From NCBI RefSeq assembly GCF_002902625.1, contig NZ_PPRG01000029.1:1-64000 (forward strand): 64,000 bases of DNA, written 5' to 3'. The translations under genes and the position numbers were made by a program. Under the pieces are notes generated by a model that saw only the letters and a list, made by a program, of their open reading frames with translations, ran no database searches and had not been told where the DNA came from. Position 1 is the stretch's first letter, and each line of letters begins with the position of its first letter. The DNA is from Staphylococcus devriesei (GTDB lineage: Bacteria > Bacillota > Bacilli > Staphylococcales > Staphylococcaceae). Positions 8,990-20,215 of this stretch are shown here, piece by piece.

Positions 8990-11059
8990 TTGGCAGATAA
9001 TTTAGTCATAGTTGAGTCGCCTGCAAAAGCTAAAACCATCGAAAAGTATTTAGGTAAAAAATATAAAGTTATAGCTTCTATGGGGCATGTACGTGACTTA
9101 CCAAGAAGTCAAATGGGTGTCGATGTAGAAGATAATTACGAACCAAAATATATAACAATACGCGGTAAAGGGCCGGTCGTTAAAGACTTAAAAAAATATG
9201 CAAAGAAAGCTAAAAAAGTATTTCTTGCAAGTGACCCCGACCGTGAGGGTGAAGCGATTGCTTGGCATTTATCAAAAATATTAGAACTTGATGATTCAAA
9301 AGAAAACAGAGTTGTTTTTAATGAAATAACAAAAGAAGCAGTTAAAGAAAGCTTTAAACATCCAAGAGATATTGAAATGGATTTAGTAGATGCACAACAA
9401 GCGCGTCGTATTTTAGATAGATTAGTTGGTTATAACATTTCTCCAGTATTATGGAAAAAAGTTAAAAAAGGCTTGTCAGCAGGACGTGTTCAATCAGTCG
9501 CATTAAGATTAGTTATTGATAGAGAAAACGAGATTCGCAACTTTAAACCAGAAGAATATTGGTCAATAGAAGGCGAATTTAGATATAAAAAATCAAAATT
9601 TAGTGCTAAATTTTTACATTATAAAAATAAGCCTCATAAATTAAAAAATAAAAAAGACGTAGAAAAGATTATGGCCGAACTTAATGGTGATGAATTTGAA
9701 ATCACTAATGTTAATAAGAAAGAAAAAACTAGACAACCGGCGAATCCTTTTACTACTTCTACATTACAACAAGAAGCGGCTCGTAAATTAAATTTTAAGG
9801 CCCGTAAAACAATGATGCTTGCTCAACAACTATACGAGGGTATCGACCTTAAAAGACAAGGTACAGTAGGTTTAATTACTTATATGCGTACTGATTCAAC
9901 ACGTATCTCTCAAACAGCTAAAGATGAAGCTAAAAACTATATTCAAGATAAATATGGTAATGATTATGTTTCTAATAGAACAACTAAAGGTAAACAAGGG
10001 GATCAAGACGCTCACGAAGCGATTCGGCCATCAAGTACGTTACGTACACCAGAAGAAATGAAAGCATTCTTAACTAGAGATCAACATCGTTTATATAAAT
10101 TAATTTGGGAACGATTTGTAGCTAGTCAAATGGCTCCAGCAATTTTAGACACCGTTGCTTTAGATGTCACACAAAACGACATTAAATTCAGAGCAAACGG
10201 TCAGACTATTAAATTTAAAGGCTTTATGACTTTATACGTAGAAACAAAAGACGATAAAGAAAATGATAAAGAGAATAAATTACCAAATTTAAGTGAGGGC
10301 GATAAAGTTACAGCAACTCAGATTGAACCTGCACAACATTTCACACAACCGCCTCCACGTTACACTGAGGCTCGTCTAGTTAAAACGTTAGAAGAGTTGA
10401 AGATTGGTCGACCTTCAACGTACGCGCCTACTATTGATACTATTCAAAAACGAAATTACGTTAAACTAGAAAGCAAACGTTTTGTACCTACTGAATTAGG
10501 TGAAATCGTGTATGAACAAGTTAAAGATTATTTCCCTGAAATCATTGATGTGGAATTCACAGTTAATATGGAAACATTATTAGATAAGATTGCAGAAGGA
10601 GATATTGGTTGGAGAAAAGTAATCGATAATTTCTACGGTAGTTTTAAATTAGATGTTGAACGTGCTGAGGAAGAAATGGAAAAAGTAGAAATTAAAGATG
10701 AACCTGCCGGAGAAGATTGCGAAGTATGTGGTTCGCCAATGGTTATTAAAATGGGACGCTATGGTAAATTCATGGCATGTTCTAACTTCCCAGACTGTAG
10801 AAATACTAAAGCAATTGTGAAAACAATAGGCGTGACATGTCCAAAATGTAAAGATGGAGATGTAGTAGAAAGAAAGTCTAAGAAAAATAGATTGTTCTAT
10901 GGTTGTTCAAACTATCCAGAATGCGACTTTATTTCATGGGATAAACCAGTTGGTCGTGATTGTCCAAAATGTAATCATTATCTTATGGAACATAAAAAAG
11001 GACGAAGCTCCCAAGTTATTTGTTCAAATTGTGATTATAAGGAAGAAACTCAAAAATAG
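8990..11059 (+). CDS. topA: DNA topoisomerase I
   Basis: A 689-aa type IA topoisomerase that relaxes negative supercoils. The TOPRIM domain has VESPAKAKT (8-16) and the acidic triad in SDPDREGEA (81-89). The nucleophile is Tyr298 in [11 protein letters not shown]. Three C-terminal four-cysteine zinc fingers follow (roughly residues 578-600, 620-645 and 660-685: CEVCG, CPKCK, CPKCN). The start is TTG, preceded by AAGGGGG. It is followed after 25 bases by trmFO, a pairing conserved in Firmicutes. Confidence 0.97.
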   Translation: MADNLVIVESPAKAKTIEKYLGKKYKVIASMGHVRDLPRSQMGVDVEDNYEPKYITIRGKGPVVKDLKKYAKKAKKVFLASDPDREGEAIAWHLSKILELDDSKENRVVFNEITKEAVKESFKHPRDIEMDLVDAQQARRILDRLVGYNISPVLWKKVKKGLSAGRVQSVALRLVIDRENEIRNFKPEEYWSIEGEFRYKKSKFSAKFLHYKNKPHKLKNKKDVEKIMAELNGDEFEITNVNKKEKTRQPANPFTTSTLQQEAARKLNFKARKTMMLAQQLYEGIDLKRQGTVGLITYMRTDSTRISQTAKDEAKNYIQDKYGNDYVSNRTTKGKQGDQDAHEAIRPSSTLRTPEEMKAFLTRDQHRLYKLIWERFVASQMAPAILDTVALDVTQNDIKFRANGQTIKFKGFMTLYVETKDDKENDKENKLPNLSEGDKVTATQIEPAQHFTQPPPRYTEARLVKTLEELKIGRPSTYAPTIDTIQKRNYVKLESKRFVPTELGEIVYEQVKDYFPEIIDVEFTVNMETLLDKIAEGDIGWRKVIDNFYGSFKLDVERAEEEMEKVEIKDEPAGEDCEVCGSPMVIKMGRYGKFMACSNFPDCRNTKAIVKTIGVTCPKCKDGDVVERKSKKNRLFYGCSNYPECDFISWDKPVGRDCPKCNHYLMEHKKGRSSQVICSNCDYKEETQK

Positions 11060-11084
11060 ATAAATTATTTTAAGGAGGGGGATT

Positions 11085-12392
11085 ATGAATCAACCTGTTA
11101 ATGTAGTAGGTGCAGGGCTAGCCGGATCGGAAGCAGCATATCAATTAGCTCAGCGTGGTATAAAAGTTAATTTAATTGAAATGCGACCTGTTAAACAAAC
11201 ACCAGCTCACCATACTGATAAATTTGCTGAACTTGTATGTTCGAATTCATTACGTGGTAATGCACTTACAAATGGAGTAGGCGTACTAAAAGAAGAAATG
11301 CGCCGTTTAGATTCATTAATTATTGCTGCTGCTGATAAAGCAAGAGTACCAGCGGGCGGAGCACTTGCAGTAGATAGACATGATTTTTCTGGCTATATTA
11401 CTGAAACGTTAAGAAATCACCCTAACGTTACTGTATTAAATGAAGAAATTCCCAGTATTCCAGATGGTTATACAATTATCGCCACTGGGCCACTAACAAC
11501 TGAAAATTTAGCCAAAGAAATTGTAGATATTACTGGTAAAGATCAATTGTACTTTTATGATGCGGCAGCACCAATTATTGAAAAAGACTCAATTGATATG
11601 GATAAAGTGTATTTGAAATCACGCTATGACAAAGGCGAAGCAGCTTACTTAAACTGTCCTATGACAGAAGAGGAATTCAACCGTTTTTATGACGCAGTAT
11701 TAGCTGCTGAAGTAGCACCAGTTAATGAATTTGAAAAAGAAAAATACTTTGAAGGTTGCATGCCGTTTGAAGTGATGGCGGAACGCGGTCGTAAAACACT
11801 ATTATTTGGTCCCATGAAACCTGTAGGTCTTGAAGATCCTAAAACAGGAAAACGACCATTTGCAGTAGTTCAATTAAGACAAGATGACGCTGCTGGTACT
11901 TTATATAATATCGTTGGTTTCCAAACTCATTTAAAATGGGGAGCACAAAAAGAAGTTATTCAATTAATTCCAGGTTTGGAAAATGTAGACATCGTCAGAT
12001 ATGGTGTTATGCATAGAAATACATTTATTAATTCTCCGGACGTATTAAATGAAAAATATGAATTAATCAATGACAAAAGAATTCAATTTGCAGGGCAAAT
12101 GACTGGAGTCGAAGGATACGTCGAAAGTGCAGCAAGTGGACTTGTTGCAGGTATTAACTTAGCTCATAAAATTCAAGGCAAAGGCGAAGTGATTTTTCCA
12201 AGAGAAACAATGATAGGAAGTATGGCTTATTACATTTCTCATGCTAAAAATGAAAAGAACTTCCAACCTATGAATGCTAACTTTGGCTTATTGCCTTCGC
12301 TTGAAAAACGCATTAAAGATAAAAAAGAACGCTATGAAACACAGGCTAATAAAGCCTTAGAATATTTAGAAAACTATAAAAAAACTCTATAA
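11085..12392 (+). CDS. trmFO: Folate/FAD-dependent tRNA (uracil-54-C5)-methyltransferase TrmFO
   Basis: A 435-aa flavoprotein that makes ribothymidine at position 54 of tRNA from methylenetetrahydrofolate. The FAD-binding Rossmann motif [10 protein letters not shown] is at 9-18. Cys52 in [11 protein letters not shown] and the Cys in YFEGCMPFE (about 226) correspond to the two catalytic cysteines described for B. subtilis TrmFO. It has a strong GGAGGGGGATT ribosome site. Older names are gid and gidA-like. Confidence 0.97.
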   Translation: MNQPVNVVGAGLAGSEAAYQLAQRGIKVNLIEMRPVKQTPAHHTDKFAELVCSNSLRGNALTNGVGVLKEEMRRLDSLIIAAADKARVPAGGALAVDRHDFSGYITETLRNHPNVTVLNEEIPSIPDGYTIIATGPLTTENLAKEIVDITGKDQLYFYDAAAPIIEKDSIDMDKVYLKSRYDKGEAAYLNCPMTEEEFNRFYDAVLAAEVAPVNEFEKEKYFEGCMPFEVMAERGRKTLLFGPMKPVGLEDPKTGKRPFAVVQLRQDDAAGTLYNIVGFQTHLKWGAQKEVIQLIPGLENVDIVRYGVMHRNTFINSPDVLNEKYELINDKRIQFAGQMTGVEGYVESAASGLVAGINLAHKIQGKGEVIFPRETMIGSMAYYISHAKNEKNFQPMNANFGLLPSLEKRIKDKKERYETQANKALEYLENYKKTL

Positions 12393-12444
12393 CTTTATAA
12401 AATAATTAAATCAATTTTGTAAAAATTATTTCGATATTTTGAAT

Positions 12445-12459
12445 AATTCTCAAAAGATT
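12445..12459 (+). promoter_or_regulatory. Possible CodY box upstream of the xerC-codY operon
   Basis: The 15-mer AATTCTCAAAAGATT matches 12 of 15 positions of the CodY consensus AATTTTCWGAAAATT. It lies 46 bp upstream of the probable -10 of the operon whose last gene is codY, which would fit autoregulation. Because the region is very AT-rich, a chance match is quite possible. Confidence 0.3.
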
Positions 12460-12504
12460 TTGAATTCTATAGCTAATTATTTTAGTCCCCTTTATGTTAT
12501 ATGC

Positions 12505-12510
12505 TACAAT
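12505..12510 (+). promoter_or_regulatory. Extended -10 promoter of xerC-hslVU-codY
   Basis: TACAAT preceded by TGC gives an extended -10 element, 24 bases upstream of the GTG start of xerC. No clear -35 is visible, as is common for extended -10 promoters. Confidence 0.55.
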
Positions 12511-12534
12511 GCATATGATGGAGGGGATTTTTAA

Positions 12535-13428
12535 GTGAAAGAAATCCAAGAGATATTTTTAAATATGCTCAAAGTTGAAAGAAATTTCTCTGCCCATACG
12601 CTTAAGTCATATCATGACGACTTAATACAATTTAATCATTTTTTAGATCAAGAATTATTAAATTTAAAAACATTCGAGTATAAAGATGCAAGAAATTACT
12701 TAAGCTTTTTATATTCACAAAATTTGAAACGTACCACTGTATCTAGAAAAATTTCGACATTAAGAACGTTCTATGAATTTTGGATGACACAAGATGAATC
12801 AATAATTAATCCTTTTGTGCAGTTAGTACATCCTAAAAAAGAACAATACTTACCTCAATTTTTCTATGAAGAAGAGATGGAAGAGTTATTTAAAACTGTA
12901 GCAAAGGACTCTAAAAAAGGTTTACGTGATAGAGTTATCTTAGAATTACTTTATGCTACAGGGATACGTGTTTCAGAGCTAGTAAATATAAAATTAAGTG
13001 ATATCGATATGTCCTTACCTGGTGTGAAGGTATTGGGAAAGGGTAATAAAGAGCGTTTTGTTCCTTTCGGAGAGTTTTGTCGCCAAAGTATTGAACAATA
13101 TTTAAATGAGTTTAAACCTGTTCAACACGCGCGACATTCTTTTTTGATTGTAAATATGAAAGGTGAAGCGATAACTGAAAGAGGAGTTAGACATGTACTT
13201 AATGATATAGTGAAACGTACAGCTGGTGTCACAGATATCCATCCTCATAAGCTAAGACACACATTCGCTACGCATTTACTTAATCAAGGTGCAGACTTAA
13301 GAACCGTTCAGTCTCTATTAGGACATGTGAATCTTTCTACAACAGGAAAGTATACACATGTATCTAATCAACAATTACGAAAAGTGTATTTAAATGCACA
13401 TCCTCGAGCAAAAAAGGAGAGTAAATAA
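12535..13428 (+). CDS. xerC: Tyrosine recombinase XerC
   Basis: A 297-aa tyrosine recombinase that with XerD resolves chromosome dimers at dif. The N-terminal SAM-like DNA-binding domain spans about 1-90. All catalytic residues are present: Arg145 (TGIRVSE), Lys169 (GKGNKER), His238 and Arg241 (HKLRHT), His264 (LLGH) and nucleophile Tyr273 (GKYTHV). The start is GTG after a GGAGGGG ribosome site. It heads the xerC-hslV-hslU-codY operon found in Bacillus and Staphylococcus. Confidence 0.97.
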   Translation: MKEIQEIFLNMLKVERNFSAHTLKSYHDDLIQFNHFLDQELLNLKTFEYKDARNYLSFLYSQNLKRTTVSRKISTLRTFYEFWMTQDESIINPFVQLVHPKKEQYLPQFFYEEEMEELFKTVAKDSKKGLRDRVILELLYATGIRVSELVNIKLSDIDMSLPGVKVLGKGNKERFVPFGEFCRQSIEQYLNEFKPVQHARHSFLIVNMKGEAITERGVRHVLNDIVKRTAGVTDIHPHKLRHTFATHLLNQGADLRTVQSLLGHVNLSTTGKYTHVSNQQLRKVYLNAHPRAKKESK

Positions 13429-13974
13429 ATGAGTAATACATCACTACATGCTACAACAATTTATGCCGTTAGACACAATGGTGAAGCAGCAATGGCTGGC
13501 GATGGCCAAGTTACACTTGGTGAACAAGTCATTATGAAACAAACTGCCCGTAAAGTGAGAAGGCTATATGAAGGTAAGGTTTTAGCTGGCTTTGCTGGAA
13601 GTGTAGCTGATGCGTTTACTTTATTTGAGAAGTTTGAAACTAAGTTACAACAATTTAGCGGTAACCTAGAACGCGCCGCAGTTGAACTTGCTCAAGAATG
13701 GCGTGGAGATAAGCAATTACGTCAACTTGAAGCTATGTTAATTGTTATGGATAAAGACGCGATATTAGTTGTAAGCGGTACTGGCGAAGTGATAGCACCT
13801 GACGATGATCTTATTGCTATTGGTTCAGGAGGTAACTATGCCTTAAGTGCTGGTAGAGCATTAAAACGCCATGCCTCTCAAATGTCAGCTAAAGAAATGG
13901 CATATGAAAGTTTAAAGGTAGCATCAGATATTTGCGTCTTCACAAATGATAATATTATCGTGGAAACGCTATAA
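13429..13974 (+). CDS. hslV: ATP-dependent protease peptidase subunit HslV (ClpQ)
   Basis: A 181-aa peptidase of the HslUV two-component protease. The core [10 protein letters not shown], equivalent to the mature N-terminus of E. coli HslV, begins at residue 9, after an eight-residue extension MSNTSLHA. This extension is shared with Bacillus CodW, which was reported to act as an N-terminal serine protease. [13 protein letters not shown] marks the conserved region near residue 123. The gene starts directly after the xerC stop, so translation is coupled. Confidence 0.96.
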   Translation: MSNTSLHATTIYAVRHNGEAAMAGDGQVTLGEQVIMKQTARKVRRLYEGKVLAGFAGSVADAFTLFEKFETKLQQFSGNLERAAVELAQEWRGDKQLRQLEAMLIVMDKDAILVVSGTGEVIAPDDDLIAIGSGGNYALSAGRALKRHASQMSAKEMAYESLKVASDICVFTNDNIIVETL

Positions 13975-14033
13975 TTTTCTGCAAAAGAGAAATGAATAGA
14001 AATGGACATACATTTAGTTGGAGGTAAACATTG

Positions 14034-15440
14034 ATGGATGCAATCGGTATAAAATTAACACCTAAAGATATCGTATCTAAATTGAATGAATACATTGTTG
14101 GTCAAGACGACGCTAAACGTAAAGTAGCTATCGCATTAAGAAATAGATATAGAAGAAGCCTTCTTGACGAAGAAACTAAACAAGAAATCGCACCTAAAAA
14201 TATTTTAATGATTGGCCCAACAGGTGTAGGTAAGACTGAAATAGCACGACGCATGGCTAAAATTGTAGGAGCTCCTTTCATTAAAGTGGAAGCAACTAAA
14301 TTTACTGAAGTAGGTTATGTTGGACGTGATGTTGAAAGCATGGTAAGAGATTTAGTTGATGTTGCAGTAAGATTAGTGAAAGACCAAAAGAAAGCACTAG
14401 TTAAAGATGAGGCAATTAATAAAGCTAATGAAAAATTAGTAAAATTATTAGTTCCTAGCATGAAGAAAAAGGCATCACAAAATAATAATCCACTTGAGTC
14501 TTTATTAGGAGGTGCTATTCCTAACTTTAATAATAATAATGAAGAAGAGGAAGAAGAAGCACCTACTGAAGAAATCAAAACGAAACGCTCTGAAATTAAA
14601 CAACAACTTTTAGAGGGTAAACTTGAAGAAGAGAAAGTTAAAATTAAAGTAGAGCAAGATCCAGGCGCTCTAGGTATGCTTGGTACTAACCAAAACCAAC
14701 AAATGCAAGATATGATGAACCAATTAATGCCTAAACGTAAGGTTGAACGTGAAGTGCCAGTGAAAACTGCGCGTAAAGTTTTAGCTGATGACTTTGCTGA
14801 CGAATTGATAGATCAAGAAACAGCAAATCAAGAAGCTTTAGAATTAGCTGAACAAATGGGTATCATCTTTATCGATGAAATTGATAAAGTAGCAACAAAT
14901 AATTCTAATAGTGGACAAGATGTTTCTAGACAAGGTGTTCAAAGAGATATCTTGCCGATTCTCGAAGGTAGCGTGATTCAAACTAAATATGGTACTGTAA
15001 ATACTGAACACATGCTATTTATCGGTGCGGGGGCTTTCCATGTTTCCAAACCAAGTGATTTGATTCCAGAGTTACAAGGACGTTTTCCAATTAGAGTTGA
15101 GCTTGAAAGCTTAACAGTTAATGATTTTTATAGAATACTGACAGAGCCTAAGTTATCACTTATCAAACAATACGAGGCTCTACTTAATACTGAAAATGTA
15201 ACTGTGAACTTCTCAGAGGAAGCGATTACAAGATTAGCTGAAATAGCCTATCAAGTAAATCAGGACACTGATAATATTGGTGCACGTCGTTTACACACTA
15301 TTTTAGAAAAAATGCTTGAAGATTTATCGTATGAAGCACCAAGTATGCCGAATGCGGTTGTAGATATAACGCCACAGTATGTTGATGATAAGTTGAAATC
15401 TATTTCAACTAATAAAGATTTAAGTGCATTTATCTTATAA
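14034..15440 (+). CDS. hslU: ATP-dependent protease ATPase subunit HslU (ClpY)
   Basis: A 468-aa AAA+ unfoldase that feeds substrates to HslV. The Walker A GPTGVGKT is at 61-68 and the Walker B IIFIDEID at about 278-285. The inserted I-domain (about 110-245) has an acidic stretch EEEEEE and the usual GALGMLG segment. The C-terminal tail LSAFIL is the peptide that docks into HslV. The ATG was chosen to match the family N-terminus MDxxGIxLTP; a TTG one codon upstream is nearer the GGAGG and could also be used. Confidence 0.96.
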   Translation: MDAIGIKLTPKDIVSKLNEYIVGQDDAKRKVAIALRNRYRRSLLDEETKQEIAPKNILMIGPTGVGKTEIARRMAKIVGAPFIKVEATKFTEVGYVGRDVESMVRDLVDVAVRLVKDQKKALVKDEAINKANEKLVKLLVPSMKKKASQNNNPLESLLGGAIPNFNNNNEEEEEEAPTEEIKTKRSEIKQQLLEGKLEEEKVKIKVEQDPGALGMLGTNQNQQMQDMMNQLMPKRKVEREVPVKTARKVLADDFADELIDQETANQEALELAEQMGIIFIDEIDKVATNNSNSGQDVSRQGVQRDILPILEGSVIQTKYGTVNTEHMLFIGAGAFHVSKPSDLIPELQGRFPIRVELESLTVNDFYRILTEPKLSLIKQYEALLNTENVTVNFSEEAITRLAEIAYQVNQDTDNIGARRLHTILEKMLEDLSYEAPSMPNAVVDITPQYVDDKLKSISTNKDLSAFIL

Positions 15441-15461
15441 TATATATAAAGGAGAAATTTT

Positions 15462-16235
15462 ATGAGCTTATTATCTAAAACTAGAGAACTTAACACATTA
15501 TTACAAAAACATAAGGGCATTGCGGTAGATTTTAAAGACGTTGCTCAAACTATCAGTAATGTTACAGTAACAAATGTATTTATTGTTTCGCGTAGAGGCA
15601 AAATCTTAGGTTCAAGTTTAAATGAACTTTTAAAAAGTGAAAGAATTAATGAAATGTTAGAAAGTAAGCACATTCCAAGTGAATATACTGAATTATTAAT
15701 GGACGTTAAACAAACAGAATCTAACATTAATATTGATAACGAATTAACTGTATTTCCACCTGAAGACAGAGATACATTTACTAGCAGCCGTACTACAGTC
15801 TTTCCGATTCTTGGTGGAGGAGAAAGATTAGGTACATTAGTACTTGGCCGTGTTAAAGACGACTTCAACGAAAATGATTTAGTTCTTGGTGAGTATGCGG
15901 CAACAGTTATCGGTATGGAAATTTTACGTGAAAAACATAACGAAGTAGAAAAAGAAGCACGCGATAAAGCGGCTATTACAATGGCAATCAACTCACTTTC
16001 ATATTCAGAAAAAGAAGCTATTGAGCACATCTTCGAAGAATTAGGTGGTAACGAAGGTTTACTTATCGCTTCTAAAGTAGCAGATAGAGTCGGCATCACA
16101 CGTTCAGTAATTGTAAATGCATTACGTAAATTAGAAAGTGCAGGTGTGATTGAATCACGATCCTTAGGTATGAAAGGTACTTTCATTAAAGTTAAAAAAG
16201 AAAAATTCTTAGATGAACTAGAACGCAATAAATAA
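15462..16235 (+). CDS. codY: GTP-sensing global regulator CodY
   Basis: A 257-aa transcriptional repressor that senses GTP and branched-chain amino acids and controls amino-acid synthesis and, in S. aureus, virulence genes. The N-terminal GAF domain (about 1-155) contains [11 protein letters not shown], and the C-terminal winged helix contains [20 protein letters not shown] (about 204-223). The length equals that of S. aureus CodY. It is the last gene of the xerC-hslV-hslU-codY operon, 21 bp after hslU, and ends at a terminator. Confidence 0.98.
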   Translation: MSLLSKTRELNTLLQKHKGIAVDFKDVAQTISNVTVTNVFIVSRRGKILGSSLNELLKSERINEMLESKHIPSEYTELLMDVKQTESNINIDNELTVFPPEDRDTFTSSRTTVFPILGGGERLGTLVLGRVKDDFNENDLVLGEYAATVIGMEILREKHNEVEKEARDKAAITMAINSLSYSEKEAIEHIFEELGGNEGLLIASKVADRVGITRSVIVNALRKLESAGVIESRSLGMKGTFIKVKKEKFLDELERNK

Positions 16236-16277
16236 TGTTAAGAGTCAGTGAATGATATTATTTCAACATATATAGTG

Positions 16278-16315
16278 AACTGCTGAAGATAAAATTCTCA
16301 TCAGCAGTTTTTATT
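16278..16315 (+). terminator. Terminator after codY
   Basis: Stem AACTGCTGA / TCAGCAGTT (9 bp, 14-base loop) followed by a T-rich run. It separates the codY operon from rpsB. The remaining roughly 180 bp before rpsB carry TTGACG at 16380 with a poorly spaced CATAAT, and may hold an S2-responsive leader that I cannot fold by eye. Confidence 0.85.
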
Positions 16316-16496
16316 CTGATTAAGTTGAAATTAGTAATAAAATAAATGATTGCACTATAAGCAGTTATATGATAATATTATTGACGGCTATAAAGCCAAT
16401 ACACACATAATAAATGTATATATAAAGGGTGCAATAAAATATTGTCTTTATATTAGTTTATTGTGGAGGTAAATAACCAATAGGAGGAATTTTATT

Positions 16497-17285
16497 ATGG
16501 CAGTAATTTCAATGAAACAATTACTAGAAGCCGGTGTTCACTTCGGTCACCAAACACGCCGTTGGAACCCAAAAATGAAAAAATACATCTTCACTGAAAG
16601 AAATGGTATCTATATCATTGACTTACAAAAAACAGTGAAAAAAGTTGAAGAAGCTTATAACTTCATTAAACAAGTATCAGAAGATGGCGGTAAAGTCTTA
16701 TTCGTTGGTACTAAAAAACAAGCACAAGAATCAGTTAAAGCTGAAGCAGAACGTGCTGGACAATTCTACGTTAACCAAAGATGGTTAGGCGGAATTTTAA
16801 CTAACTATAAAACAATTTCTAAACGTATTAAACGTATTTCTGAAATCGAAAAGATGGAAGAAGACGGTTTATTCGACGTTTTACCTAAAAAAGAAGTTGT
16901 TGAACTTAAAAAAGAATATGACCGTTTAATCAAATTCTTAGGCGGTATTCGTGATATGAAATCTATGCCTCAAGCAATCTTTGTTGTTGACCCTCGTAAA
17001 GAGCGTAACGCAATTGCTGAAGCACATAAATTAAATATTCCAATCGTTGGTATTGTTGACACTAACTGTGATCCAGATGAAATTGATTACGTTATCCCAG
17101 CAAACGATGATGCTATTCGTGCCGTTAAATTATTAACTGGTAAAATGGCTGATGCTGTCTTAGAAGGTCAACAAGGTATTTCTAACGATGAAGTAGCTGC
17201 AGAACAAAACATCGATTTAGATGAAAAAGAAGATACTCAAAAAGCAGAATCAACTGAAGACAATACTACTGTTGAATCAAACTAA
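16497..17285 (+). CDS. rpsB: 30S ribosomal protein S2
   Basis: A 262-aa S2 protein of the small subunit. The typical start [14 protein letters not shown] and the RWLGGILTN segment near residue 95 identify it. The last 35 residues are a highly acidic, probably disordered tail, as in other staphylococci. The ribosome site AGGAGGAATTTT is near consensus, fitting high expression. It has its own terminator, and tsf follows after 263 bp. Confidence 0.98.
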   Translation: MAVISMKQLLEAGVHFGHQTRRWNPKMKKYIFTERNGIYIIDLQKTVKKVEEAYNFIKQVSEDGGKVLFVGTKKQAQESVKAEAERAGQFYVNQRWLGGILTNYKTISKRIKRISEIEKMEEDGLFDVLPKKEVVELKKEYDRLIKFLGGIRDMKSMPQAIFVVDPRKERNAIAEAHKLNIPIVGIVDTNCDPDEIDYVIPANDDAIRAVKLLTGKMADAVLEGQQGISNDEVAAEQNIDLDEKEDTQKAESTEDNTTVESN

Positions 17286-17299
17286 GATATAGTTTAAAT

Positions 17300-17333
17300 G
17301 GGTGATAAGATGTAATGCTTATCGCCCTTTTTT
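17300..17333 (+). terminator. Terminator after rpsB
   Basis: Ten-base-pair stem GGGTGATAAG / CTTATCGCCC with one G-U pair, 8-base loop, then T6. The downstream 215 bp before tsf are AT-rich, and no clean promoter could be assigned. Confidence 0.9.
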
Positions 17334-17548
17334 CTAACAATTAATTAAATGATTAAATTTAGATAATTGACTTAATACTTTAAATGCTACCGCTTTATAA
17401 AGCGTCATTTTAACTAAAAGAGTAAAATCATCTCTAAGGATAAAAACAACTAAAAAATAATAATAGAGTATTGGAAATTATAGTGCCTTTAATGGTAATA
17501 TTTAGGTATCATCTATTATTACAATTATAAATATTGGAGGAATAATTA

Positions 17549-18427
17549 ATGGCAATTTCAGCAAAACTTGTTAAAGAATTACGTGAAAGAACTGGCGCTG
17601 GTATGATGGATTGTAAAAAAGCGCTAACTGAAACTGATGGTGACATCGATAAAGCGATTGATTACTTACGTGAAAAAGGTATCGCTAAAGCAGCTAAAAA
17701 AGCTGACCGTATCGCAGCTGAAGGTTTAGTACATGTAGAAGTAAAAGGTAATGAAGCTGCTATCGTTGAAATTAACTCTGAAACAGACTTCGTTGCTCGT
17801 AATGAAGGGTTCCAAGAATTAGTTAAAGAAATTGCTAACCAAATTCTTGAAAGTAAAGCTGAAACAGTTGAAGCTTTATTAGAAACTAAATTATCAAACG
17901 GTAAAACAGTTGACGAAAGAATGAAAGAAGCTATCTCAACTATCGGTGAAAAATTAAGCATTCGTCGTTTCGAAATTAGAACTAAATCAGATAACGATGC
18001 ATTCGGCGCTTACTTACACATGGGTGGACGTATTGGCGTATTAACTGTTGTTGAAGGTTCTTCTGATGAAGAAGCAGCTAAAGATGTTGCTATGCACATC
18101 GCGGCAATTAGCCCTAAATATGTTTCTTCAGATCAAGTAAGTGAAGATGAAATCAACCACGAAAGAGAAGTATTAAAACAACAAGCATTAAATGAAGGTA
18201 AACCTGAAAATATCGTTGAAAAAATGGTAGAAGGTCGTTTACGTAAATATCTTCAAGAAATTTGTGCAGTTGACCAAAACTTTGTTAAAGATCCAGATCA
18301 AACAGTTGAAGCTTTCTTAAAATCTAAAGGTGGAAAACTTGTTGACTTCGTACGTTATGAAGTAGGCGAAGGAATGGAAAAACGTGAAGAAAACTTCGCT
18401 GATGAAGTTAAAGGACAAATGAAATAA
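17549..18427 (+). CDS. tsf: Translation elongation factor Ts
   Basis: A 292-aa nucleotide exchange factor for EF-Tu. The N-terminal UBA-like domain holds [19 protein letters not shown] (about 8-26), and the TDF motif that contacts EF-Tu is in SETDFVARN near residues 79-87. The start is ATG after GGAGG. The rpsB-tsf-pyrH-frr order is conserved across bacteria. Confidence 0.98.
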   Translation: MAISAKLVKELRERTGAGMMDCKKALTETDGDIDKAIDYLREKGIAKAAKKADRIAAEGLVHVEVKGNEAAIVEINSETDFVARNEGFQELVKEIANQILESKAETVEALLETKLSNGKTVDERMKEAISTIGEKLSIRRFEIRTKSDNDAFGAYLHMGGRIGVLTVVEGSSDEEAAKDVAMHIAAISPKYVSSDQVSEDEINHEREVLKQQALNEGKPENIVEKMVEGRLRKYLQEICAVDQNFVKDPDQTVEAFLKSKGGKLVDFVRYEVGEGMEKREENFADEVKGQMK

Positions 18428-18442
18428 TCTGTCAACATTATT

Positions 18443-18532
18443 AAACAAGAAAGAAGGCACCTTTGAGGTTTTCTACTATAAAGTTTACTTTATGTTAGGA
18501 GACGCGTCTGTGTCTTCTTTACTTGTATAATT
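18443..18532 (+). other. Structured tsf-pyrH spacer, possible attenuator
   Basis: The spacer contains ACAAGAAAGAAG and, about 70 bases later, the nearly complementary CTTCTTTACTTGT, bracketing a smaller perfect palindrome AGACGCGTCT. No T-run follows, so this is a folded leader or spacer rather than a standard terminator. Function is unknown. Confidence 0.3.
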
Positions 18533-18562
18533 ACATATTTTTACAATAGAGAGGAAAAAACA

Positions 18563-19285
18563 ATGGCGCAAACTTCTAAATATAAACGTGTAGTATTAAA
18601 ACTTAGTGGTGAAGCACTTGCTGGTGATAAAGGCTTCGGTATTAATCCAATTATCATTAAAAGTGTAGCGGAACAAGTTGCTGAAGTAGCTAAAATGGAC
18701 TGTGAAATTGCTGTAATCGTCGGTGGCGGTAATATTTGGAGAGGTAAAACTGGTAGTGATTTAGGCATGGACCGTGGAACAGCTGATTACATGGGCATGC
18801 TTGCTACTGTTATGAATGCTCTAGCATTACAAGATAGTTTAGAACAATTAGAATGTGATACACGCGTATTAACTTCAATTGAAATGAAACAAGTTGCTGA
18901 ACCATATATTCGTCGTCGTGCTATCCGACACTTAGAAAAGAAACGTGTAGTTATTTTTGCAGCAGGTATCGGTAATCCATATTTCTCTACAGACACAACT
19001 GCAGCTTTACGTGCAGCAGAAGTAGAAGCTGATGTTATATTGATGGGTAAAAATAATGTTGATGGCGTTTATTCAGCAGACCCTAAAGTAGATAGTAACG
19101 CAGTTAAATATGAGCATTTAACACATATCCAAATGTTACAAGAAGGTCTACAAGTTATGGATTCAACTGCGTCATCATTCTGCATGGATAATAATATTCC
19201 TTTAAATGTCTTCTCAATTATGGAAGAAGGAAATATTAAGCGTGCAGTAATGGGCGAAAAAATAGGTACATTAATAACTAAATAA
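18563..19285 (+). CDS. pyrH: UMP kinase
   Basis: A 240-aa bacterial UMP kinase (amino-acid kinase fold) that phosphorylates UMP to UDP and is typically inhibited by UTP and activated by [12 protein letters not shown] (14-22) is the phosphate-binding start, GGGNIWRG (about 54-61) the nucleotide loop, and [15 protein letters not shown] the C-terminal ATP-binding stretch. It is followed by frr after 16 bases. Confidence 0.97.
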   Translation: MAQTSKYKRVVLKLSGEALAGDKGFGINPIIIKSVAEQVAEVAKMDCEIAVIVGGGNIWRGKTGSDLGMDRGTADYMGMLATVMNALALQDSLEQLECDTRVLTSIEMKQVAEPYIRRRAIRHLEKKRVVIFAAGIGNPYFSTDTTAALRAAEVEADVILMGKNNVDGVYSADPKVDSNAVKYEHLTHIQMLQEGLQVMDSTASSFCMDNNIPLNVFSIMEEGNIKRAVMGEKIGTLITK

Positions 19286-19301
19286 CTAGAGGTGTAAAAT
19301 T

Positions 19302-19856
19302 ATGAGTGACATTATTCAAGATACTAAGGCTAGAATGAGTAAATCTATTGATAACTTATCTCGTGAATTAGCTAATATTAGCGCGGGTAGAGCCAATTCA
19401 AATTTATTGAGCGGCGTTACAGTTGACTACTATGGTGCGCCAACACCTGTTCAACAATTAGCAAGTATCAATGTTCCCGAAGCACGTTTATTAGTCATTT
19501 CTCCATATGATAAATCATCTGTTTCAGATATTGAAAAAGCAATCAATGCTGCTAACTTAGGCGTTAATCCAACTAGTGATGGTGAAGTTATTCGCATAAC
19601 AGTACCTGCATTAACAGAAGAACGTCGTAAAGAATTAGTGAAAAACGTTAAAAAAATTGGTGAAGATGCTAAAGTTTCTATTCGTAATATCCGTCGTGAC
19701 ATCAATGACCAATTGAAAAAAGATGAAAAAAATGGCGACATTACTGAAGATGATTTAAGAAGTCAAACAGAAGATGTTCAAAAAGCGACAGACAATTCAA
19801 TTAAAGAAATTGATCAACTAGTTGAAGATAAAGAAAAAGATATTATGTCTGTCTAA
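19302..19856 (+). CDS. frr: Ribosome recycling factor
   Basis: A 184-aa RRF that with EF-G splits post-termination ribosomes. The family signature [11 protein letters not shown] with the tip helix (about 27-37), [16 protein letters not shown] (41-56) and [20 protein letters not shown] (about 122-141) are all present. The length is standard. It is expressed with pyrH. A 359-bp gap follows before uppS. Confidence 0.97.
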   Translation: MSDIIQDTKARMSKSIDNLSRELANISAGRANSNLLSGVTVDYYGAPTPVQQLASINVPEARLLVISPYDKSSVSDIEKAINAANLGVNPTSDGEVIRITVPALTEERRKELVKNVKKIGEDAKVSIRNIRRDINDQLKKDEKNGDITEDDLRSQTEDVQKATDNSIKEIDQLVEDKEKDIMSV

Positions 19857-20080
19857 TGAAACCGCCAGTAACATTTAATTTTTAATAATGGGTAAGAGTT
19901 TTGAACAAATATGTTTAGAATTTAGCAAAGACCAAAGCTTTGTTAAAGTACAAAATTAGCCTTAAAGTTTTGTCAAAACAAAGAGTGAGATTTGGCTTAA
20001 ATTCTACTTATGAGAAGCCTTAAATTGGTTTTTCAAAGTATAAACTATTGGTTTCACGGCTCAATAAATTATTTTAGTCT
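19857..20080 (+). other. Long frr-uppS spacer without a gene
   Basis: No ORF with a ribosome site is present. Small inverted repeats occur (AGCAAAG / CTTTGTT near 19923-19943, and GTTTTG / CAAAAC near 19972-19980), and GCCTTAAA is present twice about 60 bases apart. The stretch may be an untranslated tail of frr; no promoter was assigned. Confidence 0.3.
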
Positions 20081-20116
20081 AAACTGTACCAATTCAGACT
20101 TTGGTACAGTTTTTTA
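20081..20116 (+). terminator. Terminator ahead of uppS
   Basis: Perfect 12-bp stem AAACTGTACCAA / TTGGTACAGTTT with an 8-base loop, followed by T-rich sequence. It closes the transcript coming from pyrH-frr. Confidence 0.9.
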
Positions 20117-20215
20117 ATTTGCTTATTCAATGCCATTATCGAGTATGATAAAATGATAGATGATTTATTAATAATTAATATAATAACAGAGATGATCAGG
20201 CTCGGAGGAAAGACC

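Noticed and set aside
15545-16228. Long open frame opposite codY
   Set aside because: It is antisense to a clear gene, has no ribosome site and its protein is Ser/Thr/Leu-rich in the way typical of reverse-frame shadows.
16316-16496. Ribosomal protein S2 leader before rpsB
   Set aside because: The gap is long enough, but I could not identify a convincing conserved fold by eye, so no regulatory RNA is called.
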